Source of the DNA: Actinopolymorpha cephalotaxi
GTDB lineage: Bacteria > Actinomycetota > Actinomycetes > Propionibacteriales > Actinopolymorphaceae
DNA length: 64,000 nt
Direction: 5' to 3'
Assembly: GCF_013408535.1 (NCBI RefSeq)
Contig: NZ_JACBZA010000001.1
Coordinates: forward strand, 4,920,850 to 4,984,849
Part shown: positions 9,868 to 17,683 of the stretch, piece by piece
Layout of the letters: the number at the start of each line of letters is the position of its first letter
Position numbering within the stretch: position 1 is the stretch's first letter
The notes under the pieces: model-generated
What the model was told of the DNA's origin: nothing
The model's input: the letters and a program-made list of their open reading frames with translations, nothing else
Database searches by the model: none
Translations under genes and position numbers: made by a program

Positions 9868-10017
9868 CGGCCGGCGCGGAGCCGGGCGCCGGATTCTTCC
9901 GCGGAAGAATCCGCCCCCTCTGAGGGCGAAGCCCTCCCCCGTGAAGTGTGGAGACTTACGGGGGTCATAGCCCCCGTAAGTCTCCACACTTCGACTCAAC
10001 CGGCTCCGCGCCGGCCG
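9868..10017. repeat. nested inverted-repeat block filling the radA-rhamnosidase gap
   Basis: The 164-base gap between two convergent stops is almost wholly symmetrical. Outer arms of 18 bp pair 9868-9885 with 10000-10017. Inside are a perfect 24-bp palindrome (9890-9913, centre TTCCGCGGAA), a 6-bp hairpin (GAGGGC/GCCCTC, 9922-9936), and a perfect 22-bp inverted repeat (9943-9964 with 9971-9992, loop TCATAG). The right-hand hairpin could act as a bidirectional terminator. The four nested elements look more like a REP/MITE-type repeat than a simple terminator. No second copy was noticed in this window. Confidence 0.85.
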
Positions 10018-10025
10018 GGCGCGGG

Positions 10026-12713
10026 TCAGGACTCCAGGGTGTGCCGCCCCGGCCCGCACTCCTCCACCAGGTGCCCGCCGTCCGACGTGGGGACGTGCAC
10101 CTCGGCGGTCACCCCCGGCGGAAGGTCCACCCGGACGCTGTAGCCCGCGCCGCGCCGCTCCCAGCCGGCGGCCACCCGTCCGCGCACGGTGTCCAGACCG
10201 ACCCGGGCCCGGCCGAGTTCGGCCGGCGGCAGTGGCCGCACCCGCACCCGGCTGAAGCCGGGCTCGGCCGCGGTCACCCCCACCAGGTCCTCGATGAACC
10301 ACTGGTCCACGTGGCCGAAGAAGTGGTGGTTGCGCGACCTGGAGTCGGCCTGCCAGTGCTCGTACAGCGACGTCGCACCCTGCTCGATCCAGAAGCCGTA
10401 CCCGGGGTAGGTGCGCTGGGTCGCCACGGTGAACGCCAGGTCGGGCTGTCCGTTGCGGCTGAGCAGCGGCAGCAGGAACTTCGTGCCGATGACGCCGGTG
10501 TCCAGGTGGTCCTCGCGCTCGTGGATGTCGGCGACCAGCCGGTCCAGGACCTGGTCGTACCTCCCCCGTGGGACCAGCCCGAAGGCGAGCGCGACCACGT
10601 TGGCCGACTGCCGGTAGCCGGTGGGGCGTTCGCCGTGGTAGGTCCCCGAGTCCGCGTCGTAGAACGCGCGGTCGAAGCCGGTCGCGAGCCGCTCGCGGAG
10701 TTCGGCGTACTCCTTGGTGTCGGCCTCCCGGCCGATCACCCGCGCGATCCGGTCGAGCAGGTCCACGAACCGCACCGTGTACGCCGTCTCGTAGATGCCC
10801 GGCCCCTCCGGCGGCATCCCGTTGAACCCGGGCGGCAGCCAGTCGCCCAGGCCGGCCAGCACGATGTCGTCCTTCACGAAGCCGTCGACGAGGAAGTCGA
10901 GGTAGCGCCGTGCCGGGTCGTAGTGCCGGCGCAGGATCCGTTCGTCGCCGTAGTGCTGGTACATCACCCAGGGGATCTCGACGTACGCCACGTCCCACGC
11001 CGGGATCGGTCCGACGATGCCGGCCTCGGTGTCGTGGTGGTAGCCCCAGCCGGCGGTCGGCACGATCGGCGGGAACTCTCCGCTCGGCAACTGCGCGTCA
11101 ACCCAGTCCTGCAGCCACTTGGTGTAGAAGCGCGGCATGTGGAAGTTGTAGGCGGCGACGTCGGCGGTGAGGTGGGCGTCGCCGGTCCAGCCGTTCTTCT
11201 CGAACACCGGGGTGTCGGTCGGGATGCCGTGCAGGTTGTTCAGCACCGCCCACCTGGTCGCGGTGTGCAGCTTGTTCACGATCGGGTGGTCGGTGTCGAG
11301 TTCCGCGGTGGACGCGACGGCGGTGTGCACGACCACCCCGCGCAGGTCGCCGAGCTCCGGCCGGCCGGGGTGCCCGTCGATCTGGACGTACTGGAAACCC
11401 TTGTAGGAGAAGGAGGGTTCGAACGACTCCGTGCCCTCACCGGCCAGCGTGAAGAAGTCGGTCTGGATGTCGCCGTCGATGTGAACCTGACGGATGTCGA
11501 CGGTGCCGTCGGGCAGGAGCCGTTCGCCGTGCCGCACCCGCACGGTCGTCCCGGCGGGGCCTGCGACGTGCAGCCGCGTCCATCCGGTGAGCTGCCGGCC
11601 GAGGTCGTAGACGTACACACCCGGCAGCGGTTCGGACAGGCCGACCGGCTCCAGCTCCCCGATCACCTCGATCGGCTCCAGTTGCTGCGCGCGCAGCTGC
11701 CCGCGCGGCGGGGTCGCCGCCACCACCTCCGGCCAGTCGCTGTCGTCGAAGTCGACGGTGGTCCAGCCGCGGCGGGCGTGCCGGGCGTCGTGGTGCTCCC
11801 CCGCGTACAGCGAGTCCGACCGTACGGGCCCCTCCACACCGCGCCAGCTCAGGTCGCTGACCACGCGGACGACGCGCCCGTCGGCGTAGGTCACCGCCAG
11901 GTGCGCCAGCAGCTTGGGGTGGTCCCACCACGGCGCCTTCTGCCAGTACCACACGTTCGGCGTGGGGTCGCCGTAACGCCCGCGCCCGAGCACCGCGGCG
12001 AGCACGTGGTCGGAGTCGGAGGCGCCGGGCCGCACCTGTGCGGTCACGTCGTACGTCGAGTACAGAACGGTCGCGTCGTAGTTGGTCGGCGCCGGGTCGA
12101 GCACCGACCGGCCGATCCGCTCACCGTCCAGGTAGAACTCGCCGTAGCCGAGCCCGCTGACGTGCAGGCGGGCGTGCGCGACGTCGCCGGTGGGCAGCCG
12201 GAACACCTTGCGCAGCAGGGGCGCGGCAGGCTGGCCGTCGGTCTGCACGGCCGCCGCCTGCCCGATCCACGTCGCTCCCGCCCAGGCCTGCGGGCCTGCC
12301 GGTGCGGTGACGAAGGTGACCGGCTCGGCCCAGTCCGACACCTGGCCGGAACCGTCCCAGACCCGGACGGTCCACACGTGCCCGGTGTCGGCGGCCAGCT
12401 CGGCACCGGCGTACTCCACCTGTCCCGTACGACCGGAGTCCACCCGCCCGGAGTCCCAGACCGGCCCGCGGCCGGCGTCCAGGTCGGCGAGGTCGGTGGC
12501 CACGATCACCTGGTAGGCGGTCTGCGCCGCGTACGCGCCGGACAGGCCGGACCCGGACTCGTCGGACCCGGAGGCACCGGACGACGCCCGCGGCGCCGGG
12601 CGGAGCAACCAGGACAGTCGCGGCCGGGGTTCCTCCACACCGAGCGGGTTCTCGGCGTACTCGGTGCGGAGGGTGTGCGGGATCAGGACACCTGGGGCAC
12701 TGGCAGCAGTCAT
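10026..12713 (-). CDS. alpha-L-rhamnosidase, glycoside hydrolase family 78
   Basis: An 895-residue enzyme that removes terminal L-rhamnose from plant glycosides or polysaccharides. The N-terminal beta-sandwich part ([21 protein letters not shown]) and the rhamnosidase B region (ISGLGY-like [13 protein letters not shown]) precede the (alpha/alpha)6 catalytic barrel. The barrel begins near [13 protein letters not shown] and includes [20 protein letters not shown] (about residue 495-515), whose Asp/Glu/Trp residues are the GH78 signature, and [12 protein letters not shown]. No signal peptide is visible, so it probably acts on imported glycosides in the cytosol. It is inserted between radA and disA, divergent from disA. 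Confidence 0.95.
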   Translation of the reverse strand: MTAASAPGVLIPHTLRTEYAENPLGVEEPRPRLSWLLRPAPRASSGASGSDESGSGLSGAYAAQTAYQVIVATDLADLDAGRGPVWDSGRVDSGRTGQVEYAGAELAADTGHVWTVRVWDGSGQVSDWAEPVTFVTAPAGPQAWAGATWIGQAAAVQTDGQPAAPLLRKVFRLPTGDVAHARLHVSGLGYGEFYLDGERIGRSVLDPAPTNYDATVLYSTYDVTAQVRPGASDSDHVLAAVLGRGRYGDPTPNVWYWQKAPWWDHPKLLAHLAVTYADGRVVRVVSDLSWRGVEGPVRSDSLYAGEHHDARHARRGWTTVDFDDSDWPEVVAATPPRGQLRAQQLEPIEVIGELEPVGLSEPLPGVYVYDLGRQLTGWTRLHVAGPAGTTVRVRHGERLLPDGTVDIRQVHIDGDIQTDFFTLAGEGTESFEPSFSYKGFQYVQIDGHPGRPELGDLRGVVVHTAVASTAELDTDHPIVNKLHTATRWAVLNNLHGIPTDTPVFEKNGWTGDAHLTADVAAYNFHMPRFYTKWLQDWVDAQLPSGEFPPIVPTAGWGYHHDTEAGIVGPIPAWDVAYVEIPWVMYQHYGDERILRRHYDPARRYLDFLVDGFVKDDIVLAGLGDWLPPGFNGMPPEGPGIYETAYTVRFVDLLDRIARVIGREADTKEYAELRERLATGFDRAFYDADSGTYHGERPTGYRQSANVVALAFGLVPRGRYDQVLDRLVADIHEREDHLDTGVIGTKFLLPLLSRNGQPDLAFTVATQRTYPGYGFWIEQGATSLYEHWQADSRSRNHHFFGHVDQWFIEDLVGVTAAEPGFSRVRVRPLPPAELGRARVGLDTVRGRVAAGWERRGAGYSVRVDLPPGVTAEVHVPTSDGGHLVEECGPGRHTLES

Positions 12714-13012
12714 GCGGGGCGTACTCCACTAGGGTTCGGCGAATCGGCGCGTACCCCGTCAATTACCGGGAACACCGCGCCAACGGGGACGGACTGCACC
12801 ACAATTGCGTGTCACACCCGATCTGCCTATACCCAGGCAGCGCCACACCGTCCGCAAGCGGTCACATCCAGCAATCCCGGGGGCTGGCCGTGCCGGCTTC
12901 GACGTCCGATCGGGCGATCCCGCGCCGGGGAGCAGAGCATGGCGCGTGGCGCATCCCGGAATCCGGGACCGTAGACTTTGCTGCCGAGCAAGCTGACCAT
13001 CCCAGGAGAGTT

Positions 13013-14098
13013 GTGGCTGCAAGTGACAAGAGCCCGGACGCGAAGTTCCGGGCCACGCTCGCCGCGGTCGCGCCAGGTACCTCTCTGCGCGACGGGCTCG
13101 AGCGTGTCCTCCGGGGGCGCACGGGAGCGCTCATCGTCCTCGGATACGACCGTACGGTGGAAAGCCTGTGCACCGGCGGGTTCACCCTCGACGTGGAGTT
13201 CAGCGCCACCGGGCTGCGCGAGCTCGCCAAGATGGACGGCGCGATCGTCGTCGACCGGGAGTGCACGCGCATCGTCCGGGCGGCCGTCCACCTGATGCCC
13301 GACCCCTCCATCCCCACGGTCGAGACCGGCACCCGTCACCGGACCGCCGAGCGGATCGCCAAGCAGACCGGCTTCCCGGTGGTGTCGGTGTCGCAGTCGA
13401 TGCGGATCATCGGCCTGTACGTCGACGACATCCGGTACGTCCTGGAGGACACCGGGCAGATCCTCTCCCGCGCCAACCAGGCCCTGGCCACCCTGGAGCG
13501 CTACAAGCTTCGCCTCGACGAGGTGTCCGGCACCCTGTCCGCGCTGGAGATCGAGGACCTCGTGACCGTCCGCGACGTCGCCCAGGTGGCGCAGCGGCTG
13601 GAGATGGTCCGCCGGATCGCCAACGAGATCCACGGGTACGTCGTCGAGCTGGGTGTCGACGGCCGGCTGCTGTCGCTGCAGCTCGACGAGCTGGTCGCCG
13701 GCGTGGACCCCGAACGCAACCTCGTCGCCCGCGACTACCTCCCGCAGATCCCCGGCCGGCGCGCACGCAGCGTCGAGGAGGCGCTGGAGGAACTCGACGC
13801 GCTGTCCGCCGCCGACCTGCTCGACATCGGTGCGGTGGCCCGCGCACTCGGCCACGGCGGCGACACGCTGGACGCCGCGGTCAGCCCGCGTGGCTACCGC
13901 CTGCTGGCGAAGGTGCCACGGCTGCCCGGCACCGTCATCGACCGGCTGGTCGACCACTTCGGCAGCCTGCAGAAGCTGCTCGCCGCCAGCATCGACGACC
14001 TGCAGGCCGTCGGTGGGGTCGGTGAGAACCGCGCGCGTTCGGTCCGCGAGGGCCTGTCCCGGCTGGCCGAGTCGAGCATTCTCGAACGCTACGTCTGA
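13013..14098 (+). CDS. disA: DNA integrity scanning protein DisA, diadenylate cyclase
   Basis: A 361-residue enzyme that makes c-di-AMP from two ATP and scans DNA for branched intermediates. The N-terminal DAC domain has the KMDGAIVVD strand (DGA motif) and the [15 protein letters not shown] segment (RHR motif), both needed for catalysis. A helical linker is followed by a C-terminal HhH DNA-binding domain ([25 protein letters not shown], here split for length). The frame is open further upstream, but GTG at 13013 follows AGGAGAG (13003-13009) at good spacing and gives the standard N-terminus [13 protein letters not shown]. RadA is the known partner that restrains DisA cyclase activity; here the two genes are separated by about 3.1 kb. 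Confidence 0.97.
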   Translation: MAASDKSPDAKFRATLAAVAPGTSLRDGLERVLRGRTGALIVLGYDRTVESLCTGGFTLDVEFSATGLRELAKMDGAIVVDRECTRIVRAAVHLMPDPSIPTVETGTRHRTAERIAKQTGFPVVSVSQSMRIIGLYVDDIRYVLEDTGQILSRANQALATLERYKLRLDEVSGTLSALEIEDLVTVRDVAQVAQRLEMVRRIANEIHGYVVELGVDGRLLSLQLDELVAGVDPERNLVARDYLPQIPGRRARSVEEALEELDALSAADLLDIGAVARALGHGGDTLDAAVSPRGYRLLAKVPRLPGTVIDRLVDHFGSLQKLLAASIDDLQAVGGVGENRARSVREGLSRLAESSILERYV

Positions 14099-14212
14099 GC
14101 CGCCGCAGACCGAACGCCGCTGACCGAACGCCGCCGGCCGAACGGCTGTCACCGTCCGGCCGACCGCGCTTTCGTCCGTGGTGCTTCGTCAGAAACCGCG
14201 GGCCCCCGACGT

Positions 14213-15373
14213 TCAGGCCTGGTCGAAGTACGCCGTGACCTCCGGCGCGGCCTCGGGCACCCGCACCGGCCTGCTCCCCGACCGCAGCGACTCCGCCCCC
14301 GCGCATCCGGCCGCCACGGCGTAACGCGCGGCCACCGGCGAGGTGTCGGTCTGCCCGCCCTCACGGACGTAGCGCAGGAACTCCCCCACGATCCGCGGGT
14401 CGGCGCCGCCGTGCCCGCCGGTCTCCGGCCCGAGCGGAATCTCGTGGTCGCCCTGGGCGGCGTAGTCGTGGCGCTGGTTCCACAGCCGGATCACCGTGCC
14501 GGGCTCGCCGTTGCCGAAGTTCTCGATCCGGCCCTCGGTGCCGATGATCGTGTAGTTGCGCCAGTAGTCGGGCGTGAAGTGGCACTGCTCGTACGACGCG
14601 AGGATGCCGTTCTGCAGCCGCATCGTCATCATCGAGACGTCCTCGACGTCCATCTTCGGGTTGAGCCCGGTGAGCGACTTCGGGGGCCAGCGCTTGAGGT
14701 TGCGCTCGCCCTGCCACCACGGGTCCTCCTCGCCGCCCTGCTCGGCGCCGTAGACCATCCGGTCGCCCATCGCGGTGACCTCGCTGGCGTAGGAGCCGCA
14801 CAGCCAGTGCAGGACGTCGAGGTCGTGCGCGCCCTTCTGCAGCAGCAGGCTGGTGCCGTACTTGCGCTCGGCGTGCCAGTCGCCGAAGTAGAAGTCGCCG
14901 CCGTTTCCGACGAAGTGGCGGCACCAGGCGACCTTCGGCTCACCGATCGCACCGGAGTCGATCAGCTGCTTCATCTCCCGGACGAACGGCATGTGCCGCA
15001 TGTTGTGGCCGAGGTAGAGGCGGCCGCCGGTCTGCTGCGCGGCCGACAGCAGCCGGTCGCAGCCCTCGGTGGTGATCGCCATCGGCTTCTCGAGGTAGAC
15101 CGGGATGCCGGCGTTGAGCAGCGCGAGCGCGTGCTCCTCGTGCAGGAAGTCGGGGCTGAGCACGAAGGCCGCGTCGAGGTCGAGCTTGAGGAACTCGTCC
15201 AGGTCGGTGGTGGCGGCAAGGTCCGCGCCGAACGCCTCACGGAACCGCTGGTGGGCCGCGACGTCCGGGTCGTACACCGCGACCAGCTTGGAGCCTTCGC
15301 CGGGCCGGTGCGCGTGCCGTGCCAGGCTGCCCCGCAGCCCGTAGCCGATCACGCCGATCGCAAGGTCCGCCAT
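14213..15373 (-). CDS. Gfo/Idh/MocA-family NAD(P)-dependent oxidoreductase
   Basis: A 386-residue protein. The Rossmann start IGVIGYGLRGSLARHA is followed by VAVYDPD. The EKP motif sits in PVYLEKPMAITTEGC, and YLGHNMRHMPFV follows. The family oxidises or reduces sugars, inositols and related compounds; the substrate is unknown. DWHAERKYGTSLLLQKGAHDLDVLHW carries the usual conserved Gly-Xaa-His-Asp segment. Earlier in-frame starts exist, but ATG at 15373 has GGAG about nine bases before it and begins just ahead of the Rossmann fold. It stands alone, convergent with disA. It may belong to sugar use together with the nearby GH78 and PL8 enzymes. Confidence 0.88.
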   Translation of the reverse strand: MADLAIGVIGYGLRGSLARHAHRPGEGSKLVAVYDPDVAAHQRFREAFGADLAATTDLDEFLKLDLDAAFVLSPDFLHEEHALALLNAGIPVYLEKPMAITTEGCDRLLSAAQQTGGRLYLGHNMRHMPFVREMKQLIDSGAIGEPKVAWCRHFVGNGGDFYFGDWHAERKYGTSLLLQKGAHDLDVLHWLCGSYASEVTAMGDRMVYGAEQGGEEDPWWQGERNLKRWPPKSLTGLNPKMDVEDVSMMTMRLQNGILASYEQCHFTPDYWRNYTIIGTEGRIENFGNGEPGTVIRLWNQRHDYAAQGDHEIPLGPETGGHGGADPRIVGEFLRYVREGGQTDTSPVAARYAVAAGCAGAESLRSGSRPVRVPEAAPEVTAYFDQA

Positions 15374-15561
15374 GCTGTGCCACTCCGTTCGTTGTCCCGG
15401 CCGAGGCGCCCGCTCGCCCGGAAGTCTCACCACCGCTCGCTGCGAGTTGCGCAAAGCTGTGCGGAACAGCGGAACGACGGGCGATTTTGTGCAGGCGCTG
15501 AAGGCACGCTAGTACGCCGCGCCCGCAGTGTCACGAGCGTGCCGGGGCAATCTCAGGAACC

Positions 15562-15630
15562 GGCCGTCAGGATGTGGCCGTCAGGATTCGGTCGCCAGGA
15601 TTCGGTCGGCAGGATTCGTTCGGCAGAGTC
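15562..15630. repeat. 14-bp tandem repeat, about five units
   Basis: Units of consensus GGTCGNCAGGATTC run from 15562 to 15630: two begin GGCCGTCAGGAT, then GGTCGCCAGGATTC and GGTCGGCAGGATTC, and a decayed last unit. It lies in the 280-base gap between the Gfo/Idh start and the 3' end of the next minus-strand gene, 23 bases beyond that gene's stop. Nothing else was recognised in this gap. Confidence 0.85.
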
Positions 15631-15653
15631 GCCTGGGTCGCCCAGGGGGCGTA

Positions 15654-16397
15654 CTAACTGAGCCGGAAACGCGCGGTGACCGGGCCCACTCCGCCGACGG
15701 TGACGTCCGCCGTGTAGTAGCCGGGCTTCGCCGCGGGTTGCCCGCTCGGGCAGCCCGCGCGGGAGCGCACTCCCGGCCAGCGCACGGCGAGGTTGCGCTG
15801 CTCCTTCGCCTTCAGGACGACCGGCACCTCGGGCAGCCCACGGCAGTCGGCGGTGTCCCAGATGTGGTCGCTTCCGGAGGTGACGAGCACGCGCAGGCTC
15901 TTGGAGTCGATGGTCAGCCGGCACGGGTCCGATCCGCTGTTGAGCAACCGCACCGTGACCACCACCGGCTTGCCGGCCTCGACCGGGCTCCGGGTCACCT
16001 CGGCCTTCACGCCGAGCCAACCGGGATCACAGGCGGCCAGGCCGGCGGACTTACGGGGCGTGGTCTTCGGGCTCGCCTCCCGGGCCGGAGTCTTCGACGG
16101 CTTGGGAGAGGTCGTCGGTGACGGTGAGGACGTCCCGGACGGACGGACGGTCGCCGCCGGCGAACGCCTCACCGCGCCGCTGTCGTCCGCACTGTTGGGT
16201 CCGATCGTCGGTCCCTGGGTCGGTGTGGGGCTGTCCGTCGGGGCGCCCTGCGCGTTCCCACGGCCCGGGCCGTCCGGGGTGATGAACGCCACCAGCGCCC
16301 ACACCAACAGGACGACCACAGCCAGCAGGACACCGCGCCGGAGCCAGTACGCCGAAGCAGGCAACGGCCCGACGGGGCGCAACAGCGGGCGGATCAT
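15654..16397 (-). CDS. membrane-anchored extracytoplasmic protein of unknown function
   Basis: A 247-residue protein. One hydrophobic segment (GVLLAVVVLLVWALVAFI, residues about 26-43) anchors it. A Ser/Thr/Pro-rich spacer of about 80 residues follows (PTDSPTPTQGPT, SPSPTTSPKPSKTP). The C-terminal 125 residues look like an immunoglobulin-type beta domain with four cysteines (AACDPGW, SDPCRLT, TADCRGL, RAGCPSG), likely two disulfides. The domain resembles the DUF4232-like folds seen in actinobacterial lipoproteins, but the match is by eye only. Unknown proteins of this design often stand between disA and mutY in actinobacteria. Divergent from mutY. Confidence 0.75.
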   Translation of the reverse strand: MIRPLLRPVGPLPASAYWLRRGVLLAVVVLLVWALVAFITPDGPGRGNAQGAPTDSPTPTQGPTIGPNSADDSGAVRRSPAATVRPSGTSSPSPTTSPKPSKTPAREASPKTTPRKSAGLAACDPGWLGVKAEVTRSPVEAGKPVVVTVRLLNSGSDPCRLTIDSKSLRVLVTSGSDHIWDTADCRGLPEVPVVLKAKEQRNLAVRWPGVRSRAGCPSGQPAAKPGYYTADVTVGGVGPVTARFRLS

Positions 16398-16579
16398 AGC
16401 CGGAGGTTAACCGCCCGCTGCCGGATGTCCGGGTTCCCACGCCGCGCCGACGTGACCATGTGCGGCTGGGGGTACGACGGGGACACGGCTGCGGGTCGAC
16501 CGTGAGGTACGGCGGGGATATACGGCGGGGGTACGGCTGCGGGTTCGGTCGCCGTACCCGTGGCAGGATCGGAACCGCC

Positions 16580-17482
16580 ATGCCGAAGTCACCGCTGCAC
16601 ACGCCCGTCCTCGCGTGGTACGCCACCAACGCCCGCGACCTTCCCTGGCGCCGTCCGGACGCCTCGCCGTGGTCGGTGCTGGTCAGCGAGGTGATGCTGC
16701 AGCAGACGCCGGTGAGCCGGGTGCTGCCCGCGCACGCCGCCTGGCTCGGACGCTGGCCCACGCCGAGCGCGCAGGCCGCCGCCGAACCCGGAGAGGCCGT
16801 ACGCCAGTGGGGCCGGCTCGGCTACCCCCGCCGCGCCCTGCGACTGCACGCCGCCGCGACCACGATCAGCCGGCGGCACGGCGGCGACGTACCCGCCGAC
16901 TACGACGAGCTTCGCGACCTGCCCGGCATCGGCGACTACACCGCCGCCGCGGTCGCGTCGTTCGCGTTCGGCCGCCGGCACGTCGTCCTGGATACCAACG
17001 TGCGCAGGGTTTTCGCCCGGGCGGTCGGCGGCGTGCAGTACCCACCCACGGCGACCACCGCCGCCGAACGCCGGACCGCGCTCACCCTGCTGCCCGACGA
17101 GCCCGAAACTGCTGCCCGGTGGGCGGTGGCCACGATGGAACTCGGCGCGCTGGTGTGCACCGCCGCCGGACCGCGGTGCGCGGACTGCCCGATCCGGCGC
17201 CAGTGCGCCTGGCGGCTCGCGGGCAAGCCGGCGTACGACGGACCGCCCCGTCGCCGGCAGTCCTACGACGGCACCGACCGGCAGTGCCGCGGCCGGCTGT
17301 TGCGGGTGCTGCGCGAGGCCAGCGGGCCGGTCTCCCGATCCGACCTGGACGCGGCCTGGTCCGCGGCCCCCCAGCGCGAGCGCGCCCTGGACACCCTGGT
17401 CGCCGACGGCCTGGTGGAGCCGCTGGCGGACGGGACGTTCCGGCTCCCGGTGAGCGCGCCGGTGTTCCCGCCCACGTCCTGA
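16580..17482 (+). CDS. mutY: A/G-specific adenine glycosylase MutY
   Basis: A 300-residue base-excision enzyme that removes adenine mispaired with 8-oxoguanine. Visible features are the EVMLQQTPVSRVLPA helix with the catalytic Glu, the HhH motif DLPGIGDYTAAAVASFAFG with the catalytic Asp in VLDTNVRRVFAR, and the 4Fe-4S loop CTAAGPRCADCPIRRQC with exact C-X6-C-X2-C-X5-C spacing. The C-terminal NUDIX-like 8-oxoG-recognition domain of E. coli MutY is missing or very short, as in many actinobacterial MutY proteins. A 40-residue in-frame extension upstream is rejected because ATG at 16580 starts the family's N-terminus and follows an AGGATCGG site. Confidence 0.95.
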   Translation: MPKSPLHTPVLAWYATNARDLPWRRPDASPWSVLVSEVMLQQTPVSRVLPAHAAWLGRWPTPSAQAAAEPGEAVRQWGRLGYPRRALRLHAAATTISRRHGGDVPADYDELRDLPGIGDYTAAAVASFAFGRRHVVLDTNVRRVFARAVGGVQYPPTATTAAERRTALTLLPDEPETAARWAVATMELGALVCTAAGPRCADCPIRRQCAWRLAGKPAYDGPPRRRQSYDGTDRQCRGRLLRVLREASGPVSRSDLDAAWSAAPQRERALDTLVADGLVEPLADGTFRLPVSAPVFPPTS

Positions 17483-17683
17483 CACCCGGGCTCCAACCCG
17501 GCTGCCTCTCTCTACACCCGAACTCCGACCCGGCCGCCCTGACGCCCGGGCCCTGGCTCCTGACCCTGGCGGTTTTCGGCCGACCGATCTCGACCGATTT
17601 CCTTCACTTCGTCCCCATCCGCGCCTAGACACGAAGGTTGCGCCCTCCTCGCCGCGTGCAACGACGACGAACGGAGACCGACC

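Noticed and set aside
7672-10998. Very long minus-strand open frame opposite radA and the rhamnosidase
   Set aside because: Arginine/proline/glycine-rich antisense shadow typical of GC-rich DNA; no domain; the real genes on the other frames are certain.
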